Position numbers and translations under genes: made by a program
Shown here: piece after piece, positions 8,917 through 17,735 of the stretch
How the letters are laid out: each line of letters begins with the position of its first letter
How positions within the stretch are numbered: the first letter of the stretch is position 1
The notes under the pieces: generated by a model
Databases searched by the model: none
The model's input: the letters and a program-made list of their open reading frames with translations, nothing else
What the model was told of the DNA's origin: nothing
Source of the DNA: Spongiibacter tropicus DSM 19543
Lineage (GTDB): Bacteria; Pseudomonadota; Gammaproteobacteria; Pseudomonadales; Spongiibacteraceae
Length of the DNA stretch: 64,000 bases
Direction of reading: 5' to 3'
NCBI RefSeq assembly: GCF_000420325.1
Contig: NZ_ATUS01000001.1
Location: 500,463-564,462, forward strand

Positions 8917-9555
8917 AATCTCTGTCCGCAGTTTTATTGTTATTCATGAACGCCGATTAAGGCACTCGTCTTAACGATAGACTAAAACTCGAAGCCGAAA
9001 CACATCATTTCAGACCAGACTAATAAACAAAATCGGCCACAAGTGAATTAACAGTGGACGCTTTAATATTGTGACGCCCCACTCAAAGGGCCAGCGCAGG
9101 TACCGGGCGACACCGAGTATTGCGCGAATCGAATTGCATGCCGCCCCCGTTCCTCACGCGGTTAACGCTTTGAGACCGGGGGAGCCATCGCCATGGACAA
9201 GCCGCTAAGATGATGCCTTTGCATATCGGAAAGGCCTGCCGGCAACAAAGCAAAAAGTCACTTTTCGCGGCATTTTTGGGATACGCTTGATGGTGAAAAA
9301 AAATGAATTCCGCACTCTGTTAACCCGCCGCTTTCTCTATTTAGAGAAGCACCTTGAACAGCCCTATCCAATATCGCTGATGCGCGGTTTTTAAGCCTAA
9401 ATAGCCAAGAAAGCCGCGCTTCACGCTATTCGGCATACGGGGTATGAGGTTTTTTCCTACGAAGAATAACGCGGAAGTTCGGCTTTAGATCTAGATAAAT
9501 TAGGTGTGGATCTGAGGGCTATCAGACGCCCCAGATAGCCACCAAATAGCGCCGC
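8917..9555. other. Gene-poor 0.64-kb gap with inverted repeats and possible coding remnants
   Basis: No convincing intact gene is present. Next to the receptor start there is a short inverted repeat built on TTAAG and CTTAA (about 8956-8974), possibly part of its control region. On the minus strand an open frame of 47 codons (9153-9010) has no standard start codon and a membrane-like composition (RYLRWPFEWGV, LLIHLWPILF). Inverted repeats occur at 9382-9390/9411-9419 (GCGCGGTTT with AAGCCGCGC) and 9517-9523/9534-9540 (GGCTATC with GATAGCC). The latter, downstream of the hydroxylase stop, lacks a U-run, so termination there is doubtful. No tRNA or rRNA is seen. Confidence 0.5.
9290..9538 (+). 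pseudogene. Possible decayed gene with three in-frame stops
   Basis: From ATG 9290 a single frame reads protein-like for 82 codons but is broken by three stops. It gives a 34-residue start (MVKKNEFRTLLTRRFLYLEK and onward), then AKKAALHAIRHTGYEVFSYEE, then SALDLDKLGVDLRAIRRPR before a final TAG at 9536-9538. The amino-acid make-up looks coding rather than random, but I do not recognise the family and chance is a real alternative. Confidence 0.22.
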
Positions 9556-10464
9556 TCACTCGCCCCGCTGTTGCTCCCACTTAGGCGGCAACAGCAACAC
9601 TTTCAGCCCTTCCCAAGGATTTTTCGCCGCAAAGGCATCTCGCCACATGGCCAGAAACTCGTGAAAGTTCAAGGTAATGATATTGCGGGAGTGGATTTGA
9701 TCGACAATGCCGTAATCCACCGGGTTGTCGTCCTGTTCTTCGGTGTAGGTGCCGAACAGGCGGTCAAAAATAATCAGCACGCCGCCGTAGTTGCGGTCGA
9801 TGTATTCGGGGTTGCGACCGTGATGCACGCGGTGCGCACTGGGGGTGTTAAACCAGAATTCCACCCAGGGGTGCAGCTTGCCCACGGCTTCGGTGTGCAC
9901 AAAATACTGGTAGCACAGATTAAAGGCATAAAGACTGAACACTACCGCCGGGTGCACGCCCAGCAATACCATCGGCATAAAGAACAGCCACCAGCCGGTA
10001 AGCGAATACAGCAAGCTTTGGCGCATGGCGGTGGTCATATTCATGGTTTCGCTGGAGTGATGCACCACATGGGCACTCCAGAACCAGCGCATACGGTGGC
10101 TGGCGCGATGAAACCAGTAGTAACAAAACTCCATGGCGATGAATAAGGGCACGATCGTCCAGCCGTTGACCGGAATATCGAAGAAGCGGAACTGGTAAAT
10201 AGCGGTAATGAGTGCGCCGGTCACCAGCAGGTGGATCAGGGTTTCCAGTATCTGGTAGCTGCCGCCCAAGCCGAGGTTGACCAGAATCTCCGGCCACTCA
10301 AACTGCTTCCACATACGGTGCGACGGTCCACGGCGCTTGCGCAGCCAAAGCTCGGCGGCGAAGGCCAGCAGAAACATTGGCGTGGCGGCAAACAGAATGA
10401 CCTGCTTCCAGTCGATGTGCGGGCCGAGTATGCCCTGCAAGGTGTTGTTCAATTCACTGATCAC
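9556..10464 (-). CDS. Membrane fatty acid hydroxylase/sterol desaturase-family enzyme
   Basis: This di-iron membrane enzyme family (PF04116) hydroxylates or desaturates fatty acids, sterols or carotenoids. The histidine clusters are all present: HRASH (HX3H), HVVHH, HTEAVGKLH and HRVHH. Hydrophobic segments at roughly residues 20-40, 70-100 and 150-190 fit a multi-span membrane enzyme. The start is set at GTG 10464, eight bases after GGGAG, giving 302 residues; longer upstream frames are possible but lack conserved features. It is divergent from an AraC regulator, which may control it. The substrate is unknown. Confidence 0.82.
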   Translation of the reverse strand: MISELNNTLQGILGPHIDWKQVILFAATPMFLLAFAAELWLRKRRGPSHRMWKQFEWPEILVNLGLGGSYQILETLIHLLVTGALITAIYQFRFFDIPVNGWTIVPLFIAMEFCYYWFHRASHRMRWFWSAHVVHHSSETMNMTTAMRQSLLYSLTGWWLFFMPMVLLGVHPAVVFSLYAFNLCYQYFVHTEAVGKLHPWVEFWFNTPSAHRVHHGRNPEYIDRNYGGVLIIFDRLFGTYTEEQDDNPVDYGIVDQIHSRNIITLNFHEFLAMWRDAFAAKNPWEGLKVLLLPPKWEQQRGE

Positions 10465-10589
10465 GTTCACTCTCCCGCCGTCATCGTTATTGTTTTGCGC
10501 ACCGCGGTCGACGCGACGCGGCTTTAAACAGCCAGGCAATTATGCTGTAGTAAGCGCCAACGAGATTTGACATTTTCGGACATCACGCC

Positions 10590-11606
10590 ATGCCCTCCCC
10601 CCTGCGCGACGCCGTCGTTCCCAATACTTACGTGCACCTGCTCTACGAGCACTTGCAGGCGCAGGGACGCGATGCTGAAGCCTTGCTGGGCGAGGCCCCA
10701 CCACCGTCGCAGGGCCGTTTCCCGGTATTGCGATGGCGGCAGCAGTTGCGCCGGGCGGCCAGCGCGTTGAATGATCCCCTCCTGGGCTTACACCTCGGTC
10801 AACGCATTACGCCAAGGCATTTTGGCGTATTGGGTCACGTGCTGCTGAGTTGCGGGAATCTGGCAGGCGCACTGGCGCGGTTAGAGCGCTACCAGCGCCT
10901 GATTTACGATGTGAATCCGATGCGGGTCGAGCTGCGCGACGCAAAAGTGATATTGAGCTGGGGCGCCGAGCGCGGTCGCCCCGGCTCGTTGGTTGATGAA
11001 ACCGCCATCGCGGCGCTGATGCAGTTCTGCCGGGACATTACCGGCTTGCCCGACGCCTGCGCTGACAGCATTGCCTTTATCAATCCCGCGCCCGCCGCGC
11101 TTGGGCCCTATGAGCAGTGGTTCGGCTGCCCAGTGCAGTTCCGGTGTGATCGCACTGAGGTCATTTTTCATCAGCAGCTTTTGGAGGCGCCGCTTCGACA
11201 AGCTGACGCCGCGCTGTCCGCCGATCTCGACAAACAGGCAGCCTCTCTGCTCGGTCAATTGGAGCGGGGGGAAGAAGCGCCGCTGTCCGCACATATTCGC
11301 CAGATGATTGCCGCCCGGCTGCGCTATCAAACCGCTTCTGCCGAGCATTGCGCCACCGCACTGCATACCTCGCCGCGACATTTACACCGGCGACTGGCCA
11401 TTGAGGGCAGTCGCTTTCGCGAGTTGTTGGCGCAGACCCGTCAGCAGTTGGCCGAACATTATCTGCACGACCCCCGCCTGCAACTGGAAGAAATTGCCGC
11501 CCTGCTAGGTTACGCCGAGCACAGCGCGTTCAGCCGGGCGTTCAAACACTGGACGGGAGAGTCTCCCCGCCAGTTCCGCGAACGTCTGGAGAACGCGCCG
11601 TCATGA
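10590..11606 (+). CDS. AraC-family transcriptional regulator
   Basis: The 338-residue protein has an N-terminal arabinose-binding-type ligand domain of the PF12625 kind (about residues 20-200, including HFGVLGHVLLSCGNLAGAL) and a C-terminal double helix-turn-helix DNA-binding domain (about 240-335), ending in the AraC signature EEIAALLGYAEHSAFSRAFK followed by W and SPRQFR. Members of this subtype often activate lipid or amino-acid catabolic genes. The divergent hydroxylase gene is the obvious candidate target. A direct repeat GACAT-N5-GACAT lies at 10569-10583. The stop overlaps the convergent TRIC gene by 6 bp. Confidence 0.9.
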   Translation: MPSPLRDAVVPNTYVHLLYEHLQAQGRDAEALLGEAPPPSQGRFPVLRWRQQLRRAASALNDPLLGLHLGQRITPRHFGVLGHVLLSCGNLAGALARLERYQRLIYDVNPMRVELRDAKVILSWGAERGRPGSLVDETAIAALMQFCRDITGLPDACADSIAFINPAPAALGPYEQWFGCPVQFRCDRTEVIFHQQLLEAPLRQADAALSADLDKQAASLLGQLERGEEAPLSAHIRQMIAARLRYQTASAEHCATALHTSPRHLHRRLAIEGSRFRELLAQTRQQLAEHYLHDPRLQLEEIAALLGYAEHSAFSRAFKHWTGESPRQFRERLENAPS

Positions 11607-12227
11607 CTTCATCGGTCGGCCCAGCAGCCAACGGGGCAATGCCAGACCGAAGAAGATGCCCAACAGGCGCAGGCCGATAATGACCGCCATCCCGGCCAGC
11701 ATGGATAGGGTTTCCGGCTGCCCCAAATGAAGCAGCAGTGTGAACAGCAGTCCCCCGCTGATCGCGGCGGTGGCGTAGATTTCCCGGTGGAATATCAGCG
11801 GAATATCGTTACACAGCACATCGCGCATGATGCCGCCTGCAACGCCGGTCATCAGTCCCATCAACACCGCAATCTCCGGGTCCATCCCCAGCCCCAGTGC
11901 TTTCTGTACCCCTGCCAGTGTGAAGAACGCCAGCCCAATGCCATCGAACACATCGAGCAGCTTCAACGGCAGGCGCACAAAACGCTGAACGACAAACGTG
12001 CTTATCGCCGCCATCATCCCCAGCCACAGGTAGCGACTATCGGCAATCCAGATGGGATCGACACCCAGAATGACATCTCTGAGCGTACCGCCGCCCAGAC
12101 AGGTGATCAGTGCAATCACCAGCACCCCGAAGATATCCAGTCGCTTCTGGCAGGCCGTCAGCGTGCCCGAGGCAGCAAAGACCGCTATACCGAAGAAGTC
12201 GAGAAAGGCCGACAGGGATGCAATCAT
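11601..12227 (-). CDS. TRIC-type cation channel family protein (YicG/UPF0126)
   Basis: The protein contains two repeats of the UPF0126/TRIC unit, each three membrane helices long, with the paired glycine motifs CLGGGTLRDVILG and GVAGGIMRDVLCN. Bacterial TRIC homologues form trimeric potassium-permeable channels in the inner membrane. The start is the ATG at 12227, which follows GGAGGCGGTGCC; 208 residues result. The gene converges on the AraC gene, and the two stop codons sit in the six bases TCATGA. Confidence 0.88.
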   Translation of the reverse strand: MIASLSAFLDFFGIAVFAASGTLTACQKRLDIFGVLVIALITCLGGGTLRDVILGVDPIWIADSRYLWLGMMAAISTFVVQRFVRLPLKLLDVFDGIGLAFFTLAGVQKALGLGMDPEIAVLMGLMTGVAGGIMRDVLCNDIPLIFHREIYATAAISGGLLFTLLLHLGQPETLSMLAGMAVIIGLRLLGIFFGLALPRWLLGRPMKS

Positions 12228-12418
12228 GGCACCGCCTCCATCACGCGAAATAAGGGCCATCACGGCCCGGCTGTTGTAGGCCCGCTAGTGTACTGCGGCA
12301 GACGAAAGATAGCAGCGGCACCGTTGCGTCCCGGCTTTTTTTAACGGCTTGCCCTGCCAATAAAACCCTGCTGTGCTAGGGTAATTCTATTGCTACGCAA
12401 TATCGCTGAGGAGTCGTT

Positions 12419-15067
12419 ATGAAGTCTACAGAATCGCTATTGTCTGAACTGCAGTGCGAAGGCAAGCACTATCGCTATTACGACCTCACCAAGCTCAATG
12501 ATCCGCGCGTGGATCAGCTGCCCAAGTCACTGAAGATTCTGCTTGAGAACCAGCTCCGCCACTTTGACGGCGAGAACGTGGGACAGGAAATTATCGATGC
12601 CCTGCTCAACTGGGTTGATACGGGCACAGGCGGTGACGACATCAATTTCTCCCCCGCGCGGGTGTTAATGCAGGACTTTACCGGCGTACCCGCCATTGTC
12701 GATCTGGCCGCCATGCGCGATGCCGTCGCCAAGCGCGGCGGCGATGTCTCGGTGATCAACCCTCAGATTCCCGTCGACCTGGTTATCGACCACTCGGTGA
12801 CCGTTGACCAGTTCGGCTCTCCTCAGGCTTTTCAGGAGAACGTCGCCAAGGAAATGGAGCGCAATGTCGAGCGCTACCGCTTTCTCAAGTGGGGACAATC
12901 GGCCTTCGACAACTTCAATGTGGTGCCGCCGGGCACCGGCATCTGCCATCAGGTCAATCTGGAGTACCTGGCGCAGGTGGTCTTTCAAGGTGAAGACGCG
13001 CAAGGGCCGCTGGCCTACCCCGACACGGTACTGGGCACCGACAGCCATACGCCGATGGTGAATGGCCTCGGCGTGCTGGGCTGGGGCGTGGGCGGTATTG
13101 AGGCGGAGGCCGCACTGCTGGGCCAACCCTATTCCATGATGTTGCCCGACGTCGTCGGTTTTGAAATGCAGGGTGCCCTCAACGAGGGTGTGACCGCGAC
13201 CGATTTGGTACTGACCGTGGTGGAAATCCTGCGACGCGAGGGAGTGGTCGGCAAGTTCGTCGAATTCTTCGGTGATGGCCTCGCCGAGCTGAGCGTGGCC
13301 GACCGCGCCACCATTGCCAATATGGCGCCGGAATACGGCGCCACCTGCGGTTATTTCCCCGTGGATGAAGCCACGCTTGCCTACCTGAAACTCAGTGGTC
13401 GCAGCACCGATACCGTGGCGCTCACCGAAGCCTACTGCAAGGCGCAAGGCCTGTGGCGGCATCCCGGCGACGCGCCGCGTTTCTCTCAGACCATTCAGCT
13501 CGACCTCGGCAGCGTGGAACCCAGCCTTGCCGGGCCAAGCCGCCCGCAGGACCGGGTAGTACTGGGCCAGCTCGGCAAAACCATGGCCGACTACCTTGCC
13601 GAGAAAGGCAAAGACCGCGAAGAATTTTCTGCCATTCCCGATATGGGGGAAAAGCTGCACCACGGCGACGTAGTGATCGCGGCAATTACCAGTTGTACCA
13701 ACACCTCCAACCCCGACGTGATGATCGCCGCCGGGCTGGTGGCCCGCCGCGCCCGCGAACGTGGCCTGCGGGTCAAGCCTTGGGTGAAGACCTCGCTGGC
13801 ACCAGGCTCAAAGGTCGTCAGCCAGTATCTGGCGGACAGCGGTCTGCAGGAGGACCTGGATTCGCTGGGCTTTGATATTGTCGGCTACGGCTGTACCACC
13901 TGCATCGGCAACTCCGGGCCGCTGCCGGAGCCCATTTCCAAGGCCATTGACGACAAGGACATGCTGGTATCGGCGCTGCTGTCGGGCAACCGCAACTTTG
14001 ACGGCCGCATCCACCCCCAGGTCAAGGCCAGTTGGCTTGCGTCGCCCCCGTTGGTCGTGGCCTTTGCATTGGCGGGCACGACGCTGATTGACCTGCAGAA
14101 TGACCCTATCGGCAAAGACAAGCAGGGCAACAAGGTGTATCTGAAAGACCTGTGGCCCAGCAGCGACGACATTCAGGAAATTCGCAAAATCGTCAGTGGC
14201 AGCATGTACCGCGAGGCCTACAGCGATGTCTTCACCGGCACCGAGGAATGGCGCGAACTCGAAGTGGAGAAAAGCGACACCTACCAATGGCAGGACGACT
14301 CCACCTATATTCGTCTGCCGACCTTCTTTGAGAACCTAAAGGCGCCGGAAGACACACTGGACAGCGTGCACAATGCCCGCGTGATCGGCCTGTTCGGTGA
14401 CAGCATTACCACCGACCATATTTCTCCGGCGGGTAAAATTGCCGACGATAGTCCTGCCAGCCATTACCTGCAGAGTCTTGGTGTGGCGCCGACCGACTTC
14501 AATTCCTACGGTTCCCGCCGTGGTAACCACGAAGTGATGCTGCGTGGCACCTTCGCCAATGTGCGACTGAATAACCGCATGGTAGGAAAGGAAGGGGGCT
14601 ACACCCTTGGCCCCAATGGCACCGATATTCTCAGCATTTACGACGCCGCGATGAAATACCAGCAGCAGAACACGCCACTGGTAGTACTTGCCGGCAAACA
14701 GTACGGCACCGGCTCCAGCCGTGACTGGGCAGCCAAGGGCACGCTATTACTCGGTATTCGCGCGGTAATCGCCGAAAGCTTTGAGCGCATTCACCGCTCT
14801 AACCTGATCGGCATGGGTGTGTTGCCCATCGAGTTGGACCCCGAAGTCCGTATGACAATGCTGGAGCTGGACGGCAGCGAGGAAGTCGATATTGTTCCCT
14901 GCGATGACATACTGACGCCGAAACAGACCTTGCGCATTATCTTGTCCCGCCACGATGGCAGCCGCCACGAGGTACTGGGACGAAGCCGTATCGATACCCG
15001 ACAGGAAGCCGAGTACTACCGTCACGGAGGCATCCTGCAATATGTACTGGCTCAGCTGCAGAAATAG
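12419..15067 (+). CDS. acnA: Aconitate hydratase A
   Basis: AcnA interconverts citrate and isocitrate in the TCA and glyoxylate cycles with a 4Fe-4S cluster. At 882 residues it matches the AcnA/IRP1 type rather than AcnB. The cluster cysteines lie in TSCTNTSNP and GCTTCIGNSGP. Substrate-site motifs include DSHTPM, FGDSITTDHISPAG and YGTGSSRDWAAKG in the C-terminal swivelling domain. The ATG follows GAGGAG. The gene stands alone, with about 190 bp of non-coding DNA upstream; no clear consensus promoter was found there. Confidence 0.97.
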   Translation: MKSTESLLSELQCEGKHYRYYDLTKLNDPRVDQLPKSLKILLENQLRHFDGENVGQEIIDALLNWVDTGTGGDDINFSPARVLMQDFTGVPAIVDLAAMRDAVAKRGGDVSVINPQIPVDLVIDHSVTVDQFGSPQAFQENVAKEMERNVERYRFLKWGQSAFDNFNVVPPGTGICHQVNLEYLAQVVFQGEDAQGPLAYPDTVLGTDSHTPMVNGLGVLGWGVGGIEAEAALLGQPYSMMLPDVVGFEMQGALNEGVTATDLVLTVVEILRREGVVGKFVEFFGDGLAELSVADRATIANMAPEYGATCGYFPVDEATLAYLKLSGRSTDTVALTEAYCKAQGLWRHPGDAPRFSQTIQLDLGSVEPSLAGPSRPQDRVVLGQLGKTMADYLAEKGKDREEFSAIPDMGEKLHHGDVVIAAITSCTNTSNPDVMIAAGLVARRARERGLRVKPWVKTSLAPGSKVVSQYLADSGLQEDLDSLGFDIVGYGCTTCIGNSGPLPEPISKAIDDKDMLVSALLSGNRNFDGRIHPQVKASWLASPPLVVAFALAGTTLIDLQNDPIGKDKQGNKVYLKDLWPSSDDIQEIRKIVSGSMYREAYSDVFTGTEEWRELEVEKSDTYQWQDDSTYIRLPTFFENLKAPEDTLDSVHNARVIGLFGDSITTDHISPAGKIADDSPASHYLQSLGVAPTDFNSYGSRRGNHEVMLRGTFANVRLNNRMVGKEGGYTLGPNGTDILSIYDAAMKYQQQNTPLVVLAGKQYGTGSSRDWAAKGTLLLGIRAVIAESFERIHRSNLIGMGVLPIELDPEVRMTMLELDGSEEVDIVPCDDILTPKQTLRIILSRHDGSRHEVLGRSRIDTRQEAEYYRHGGILQYVLAQLQK

Positions 15068-15161
15068 CCCGATTATAAAATAGCCCTAAAGCGCGGTCGG
15101 CGGATTGACCGCTGCGCCGCCGCTGGCATACTCAGGGGAACAGGAGAGGGAGCACCCCACG

Positions 15162-15503
15162 ATGAAAGTCCATTTAGAACTGGAAATCGAACCGGAAGAA
15201 CTGCGCCGTCTGGTTGGCTTACCCGACATGCAGCCGATCTGGGATTCGGTACAGAAACGCGTTGCCGAAGGCGACAGCGAGATGATTCAGCAGGTGGCCA
15301 AAACCGCGTTTACGGAAGGTATGAAAACCCTCGACATGACCACCCGCTTACTGAAAACCCTCAGTGGTCTAGCGAGCCGCCGCGACAGCGAGGCCAAAAC
15401 CAAGGCCAGCACAACAAGCGCGGCCAAAAGCAGTACGCGCAAAACAGCAACGAGTAAAAGCCGCGCCCGCAGCAGCAGTAGCCGCAGCAAAAGCAGTGAG
15501 TAA
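15162..15503 (+). CDS. Small protein with DUF6489-like head and basic Ser/Lys/Arg-rich tail
   Basis: The 113-residue product has an N-terminal part (MKVHLELEIEPEELRRLVGL) resembling the DUF6489 family, a predicted helical middle, and from about residue 72 a low-complexity tail of Ser, Thr, Ala, Lys and Arg (KSRARSSSSRSKSS near the end). Such tails are common in nucleic-acid- or surface-binding proteins, but no function is known. The ATG at 15162 was preferred over an earlier frame start because GGAGAGGGAGCACCCCACG precedes it. It lies 36 bp before the GNAT-nitrilase gene, probably in the same transcript. Confidence 0.65.
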   Translation: MKVHLELEIEPEELRRLVGLPDMQPIWDSVQKRVAEGDSEMIQQVAKTAFTEGMKTLDMTTRLLKTLSGLASRRDSEAKTKASTTSAAKSSTRKTATSKSRARSSSSRSKSSE

Positions 15504-15539
15504 GCGCCGGGCCAGAACGCAATCAGCGAGACCATTATT

Positions 15540-17129
15540 ATGAGCAACAAAACGCAACGGGGCGGCGCCAAGCTGACCGCCTCGGGCAAGCGGCTGCGCA
15601 TGCGCACCGCGGAACGCAGTGATATTCCCGGTATTGTCGCGCTGTCAAAGCGTGTGTACCAGGGCACCGGCATCGATCCCTACTCCACGGCAGAACTGCG
15701 CGGTCAACTCAACCACTTTCCCGAAGGTAAATTTGTTGTCACGCTCGACGAAGACATCGTCGGCTACTGCGCCACCTTTCGGGTGAGCGGCGCCGTTTGC
15801 CTCAAGCCTCACACTTGGGAATCCATCACCGCCAACGGCTATGGCACTCGCCACGACCCCAATGGCGACTGGCTCTATGGAATGGAAGTCTGCGTCGATA
15901 AAAGTGTTCGCGGCTACCGTATCGGTCAGCGCCTGTATAACGCACGTAAAAAGCTCTGCGAGTCTCTGCACCTGAAAGGCATTGTGTTTGTTGGTCGCAT
16001 GCCCGGCCTCAGCAAGCGCCTGCGCCGTTTTGGCACAGCCGAACATTACCTCGAGGCGGTACTCAACAAGCAAGTGCGCGATCCGGTACTGTCCTTCCAG
16101 ATTGGCAACGGCTTTGAGGCGATCGGGGTGGTTGAGCACTACCTCGATACCGACCGGGACTCACTGGGCTACGGTGCCCATATGGTGTGGCACAACCCCA
16201 AGATCGATCGCGATGCCAAACCCGGCCACGACAAGCACTATGGCGGTCGCCAGCCCGACACGATTCGCGTGGGCACGGTGCAATATATGCAGCGTCGCGT
16301 GCAGTCCTTCTCCGAGTTCATGTCGCTGGTGGAATACTTTGTCGATGTGGTTGCCGACTACAAGGGCGACTTCGTGGTGTTTCCGGAGCTGATTACCCTG
16401 CAGCTGCTGTCGATTGAAGATCAGGAGCTGAACCCGCAGGAATCCATTGAAGCACTGACCAAGTACACTCCCCGCTACCGCGAGGCCATGCAGGATCTGG
16501 CGGTGCGCTACAACATCAATATCATCGGCGGCTCGCACCCTACGCGGGTTGCCAATGGCCGGGTGGAAAACATCTCCTACGTGTTCCATCGCGATGGCCG
16601 TATTGATGAGCAGCCCAAAATTCACCCCACGCCCAACGAGGTGTACTGGTGGAATATTGAAGGCGGCAGCAGCCTGAATGCCATCGATACCGACTGTGGG
16701 CCGATTGGCGTGCTGGTTTGCTACGACGCCGAATTCCCGGAGCTGTCGCGGCATCTGGTGAATCAGGGCGCACAGATTCTGTTCGTACCGTTCTGTACCG
16801 ACGAGCGTCAGGGCTATATGCGCGTGCGCTATTGCTGTCAGGCAAGAGCCGTAGAGAACCAGATCTACGTGGTCATGTCAGGCAACGTCGGCAATCTGCC
16901 CAATGTCGCCAACATGGACATTCAATATGCCCAAAGCTGTATTCTGACGCCCTGCGATTTCTCCTTTGCCCGTGACGGCATTGCAGCCGATACCACGCCC
17001 AATGTCGAAACGGTCGCGATTGCCGACCTGCGGCCGGAGAGCCTGCACATCGCCCGCAACAGCGGCACGGTACAAAACCTGCGGGACCGTCGTCACGACT
17101 TGTATCAAATGAAATGGCGGGGCCAATAG
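15540..17129 (+). CDS. GNAT acetyltransferase fused to a carbon-nitrogen hydrolase
   Basis: The 529-residue protein has a GNAT domain (about residues 15-215, with YGMEVCVDKSVRGYRIGQRL as the acetyl-CoA loop) followed by a nitrilase-superfamily domain (about 240-520). The nitrilase catalytic triad is intact: Glu283 in FPEL, Lys360 in QPKIHPTPNE and Cys394 in VCYDAEFPE. The same architecture is known from B. subtilis YhcX and many proteobacteria. It may act on an amide or N-acyl amine, but its reaction is not established. The downstream small membrane gene begins 21 bp later. Confidence 0.92.
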   Translation: MSNKTQRGGAKLTASGKRLRMRTAERSDIPGIVALSKRVYQGTGIDPYSTAELRGQLNHFPEGKFVVTLDEDIVGYCATFRVSGAVCLKPHTWESITANGYGTRHDPNGDWLYGMEVCVDKSVRGYRIGQRLYNARKKLCESLHLKGIVFVGRMPGLSKRLRRFGTAEHYLEAVLNKQVRDPVLSFQIGNGFEAIGVVEHYLDTDRDSLGYGAHMVWHNPKIDRDAKPGHDKHYGGRQPDTIRVGTVQYMQRRVQSFSEFMSLVEYFVDVVADYKGDFVVFPELITLQLLSIEDQELNPQESIEALTKYTPRYREAMQDLAVRYNINIIGGSHPTRVANGRVENISYVFHRDGRIDEQPKIHPTPNEVYWWNIEGGSSLNAIDTDCGPIGVLVCYDAEFPELSRHLVNQGAQILFVPFCTDERQGYMRVRYCCQARAVENQIYVVMSGNVGNLPNVANMDIQYAQSCILTPCDFSFARDGIAADTTPNVETVAIADLRPESLHIARNSGTVQNLRDRRHDLYQMKWRGQ

Positions 17130-17150
17130 GCCCCGCGGGAAGAAGGTTTT

Positions 17151-17330
17151 ATGTCTACGCTACTCAGCATTCTGGCGCTGCTGTTTCTGGCACTGTTTGT
17201 ACTCATCCCGCTGATTGAGCGATTCGCGCCCCGTGCCAGCCCGGAACAGCAGCAGCGTATCAGTCGCTGGATTCTGCCGCTGGTCGCGATCGGACTGGTC
17301 GCCGCACTGATTAAGCACCTAATGTCGTGA
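17151..17330 (+). CDS. Small two-helix membrane protein (59 residues)
   Basis: The frame opens with ATG at 17151, seven bases after an AGAAGG ribosome site, and encodes 59 residues. A first hydrophobic helix (LLSILALLFLALFVLIPLI), a short polar loop with RFAPRASPEQQQR, and a second helix (WILPLVAIGLVAALI) are clear. I do not recognise the family. It probably shares the GNAT-nitrilase transcript. Its last 20 bp overlap the 3' end of the convergent DUF2061 gene. Confidence 0.6.
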   Translation: MSTLLSILALLFLALFVLIPLIERFAPRASPEQQQRISRWILPLVAIGLVAALIKHLMS

Positions 17331-17538
17331 AACGCATCTCGGCAGCATTATCCTGGACCTGAGCCTGTTTGGCCCGCGCACGCTCCCAGAAACGCTCGTG
17401 GAAGTAGAAGGCCACCGTGTTGACAGCAGGCTCCACCAGCGCCATCAAGCCGCCAATGACAAAACTGCCCGTCAACAGGTACGCCACTGTGAACGCAACG
17501 GAAAAGTGCATAATGGCAAAGCTGATGGTCTTCTTCAT
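17311..17538 (-). CDS. DUF2061 membrane protein
   Basis: The 75-residue product has the DUF2061 pattern: KKTISFAIMHFSVAF, two helices with TVAYLLTGSFVIGGLMALVEP, then NTVAFYFHERFWER. The function is unknown, and the family is widespread in proteobacteria. The start is the ATG at 17538, preceded by GAGGT. An in-frame start six codons upstream is less likely. It overlaps the convergent 59-residue gene by 20 bp. Confidence 0.8.
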   Translation of the reverse strand: MKKTISFAIMHFSVAFTVAYLLTGSFVIGGLMALVEPAVNTVAFYFHERFWERARAKQAQVQDNAAEMRFTTLGA

Positions 17539-17672
17539 GGCCGGGACCTCAATCAATAATGATTCTCACTTGCAGCCTATCTTAACAGCTACCCCCCTCC
17601 CCGCAATAAGATTGTTTGTATGCTTTTGATTGGTTTCAGCTATCAATCAGGCCCTCTCTCGCTATTTTTTAG

Positions 17673-17688
17673 TGGCACAACAGTTGCT
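17673..17688 (+). promoter_or_regulatory. Sigma-54 (-24/-12) promoter of the ammonium transporter gene
   Basis: TGGCACAACAGTTGCT matches the RpoN consensus TGGCAC-N5-TTGCW, with the GG and GC elements at the required spacing. Transcription would start near 17700, about 36 bp before the amt start. Sigma-54 control of amtB by NtrC under nitrogen limitation is well known. I could not identify a clear NtrC palindrome upstream. Confidence 0.8.
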
Positions 17689-17735
17689 TCGCCCCAGACA
17701 GATACCGGACGCCCTCTGCGAATAAGGACTCTGTC

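Noticed and set aside
12350-12400. Possible sigma-70 promoter in front of acnA
   Set aside because: TTGCCC is present but no -10 element at 16-18 bp is close to consensus, so no promoter is claimed.
12665-13663. Open frame of 332 codons opposite acnA
   Set aside because: acnA is certain on the other strand; the antisense translation is His/Gly/Val-rich without domain features.
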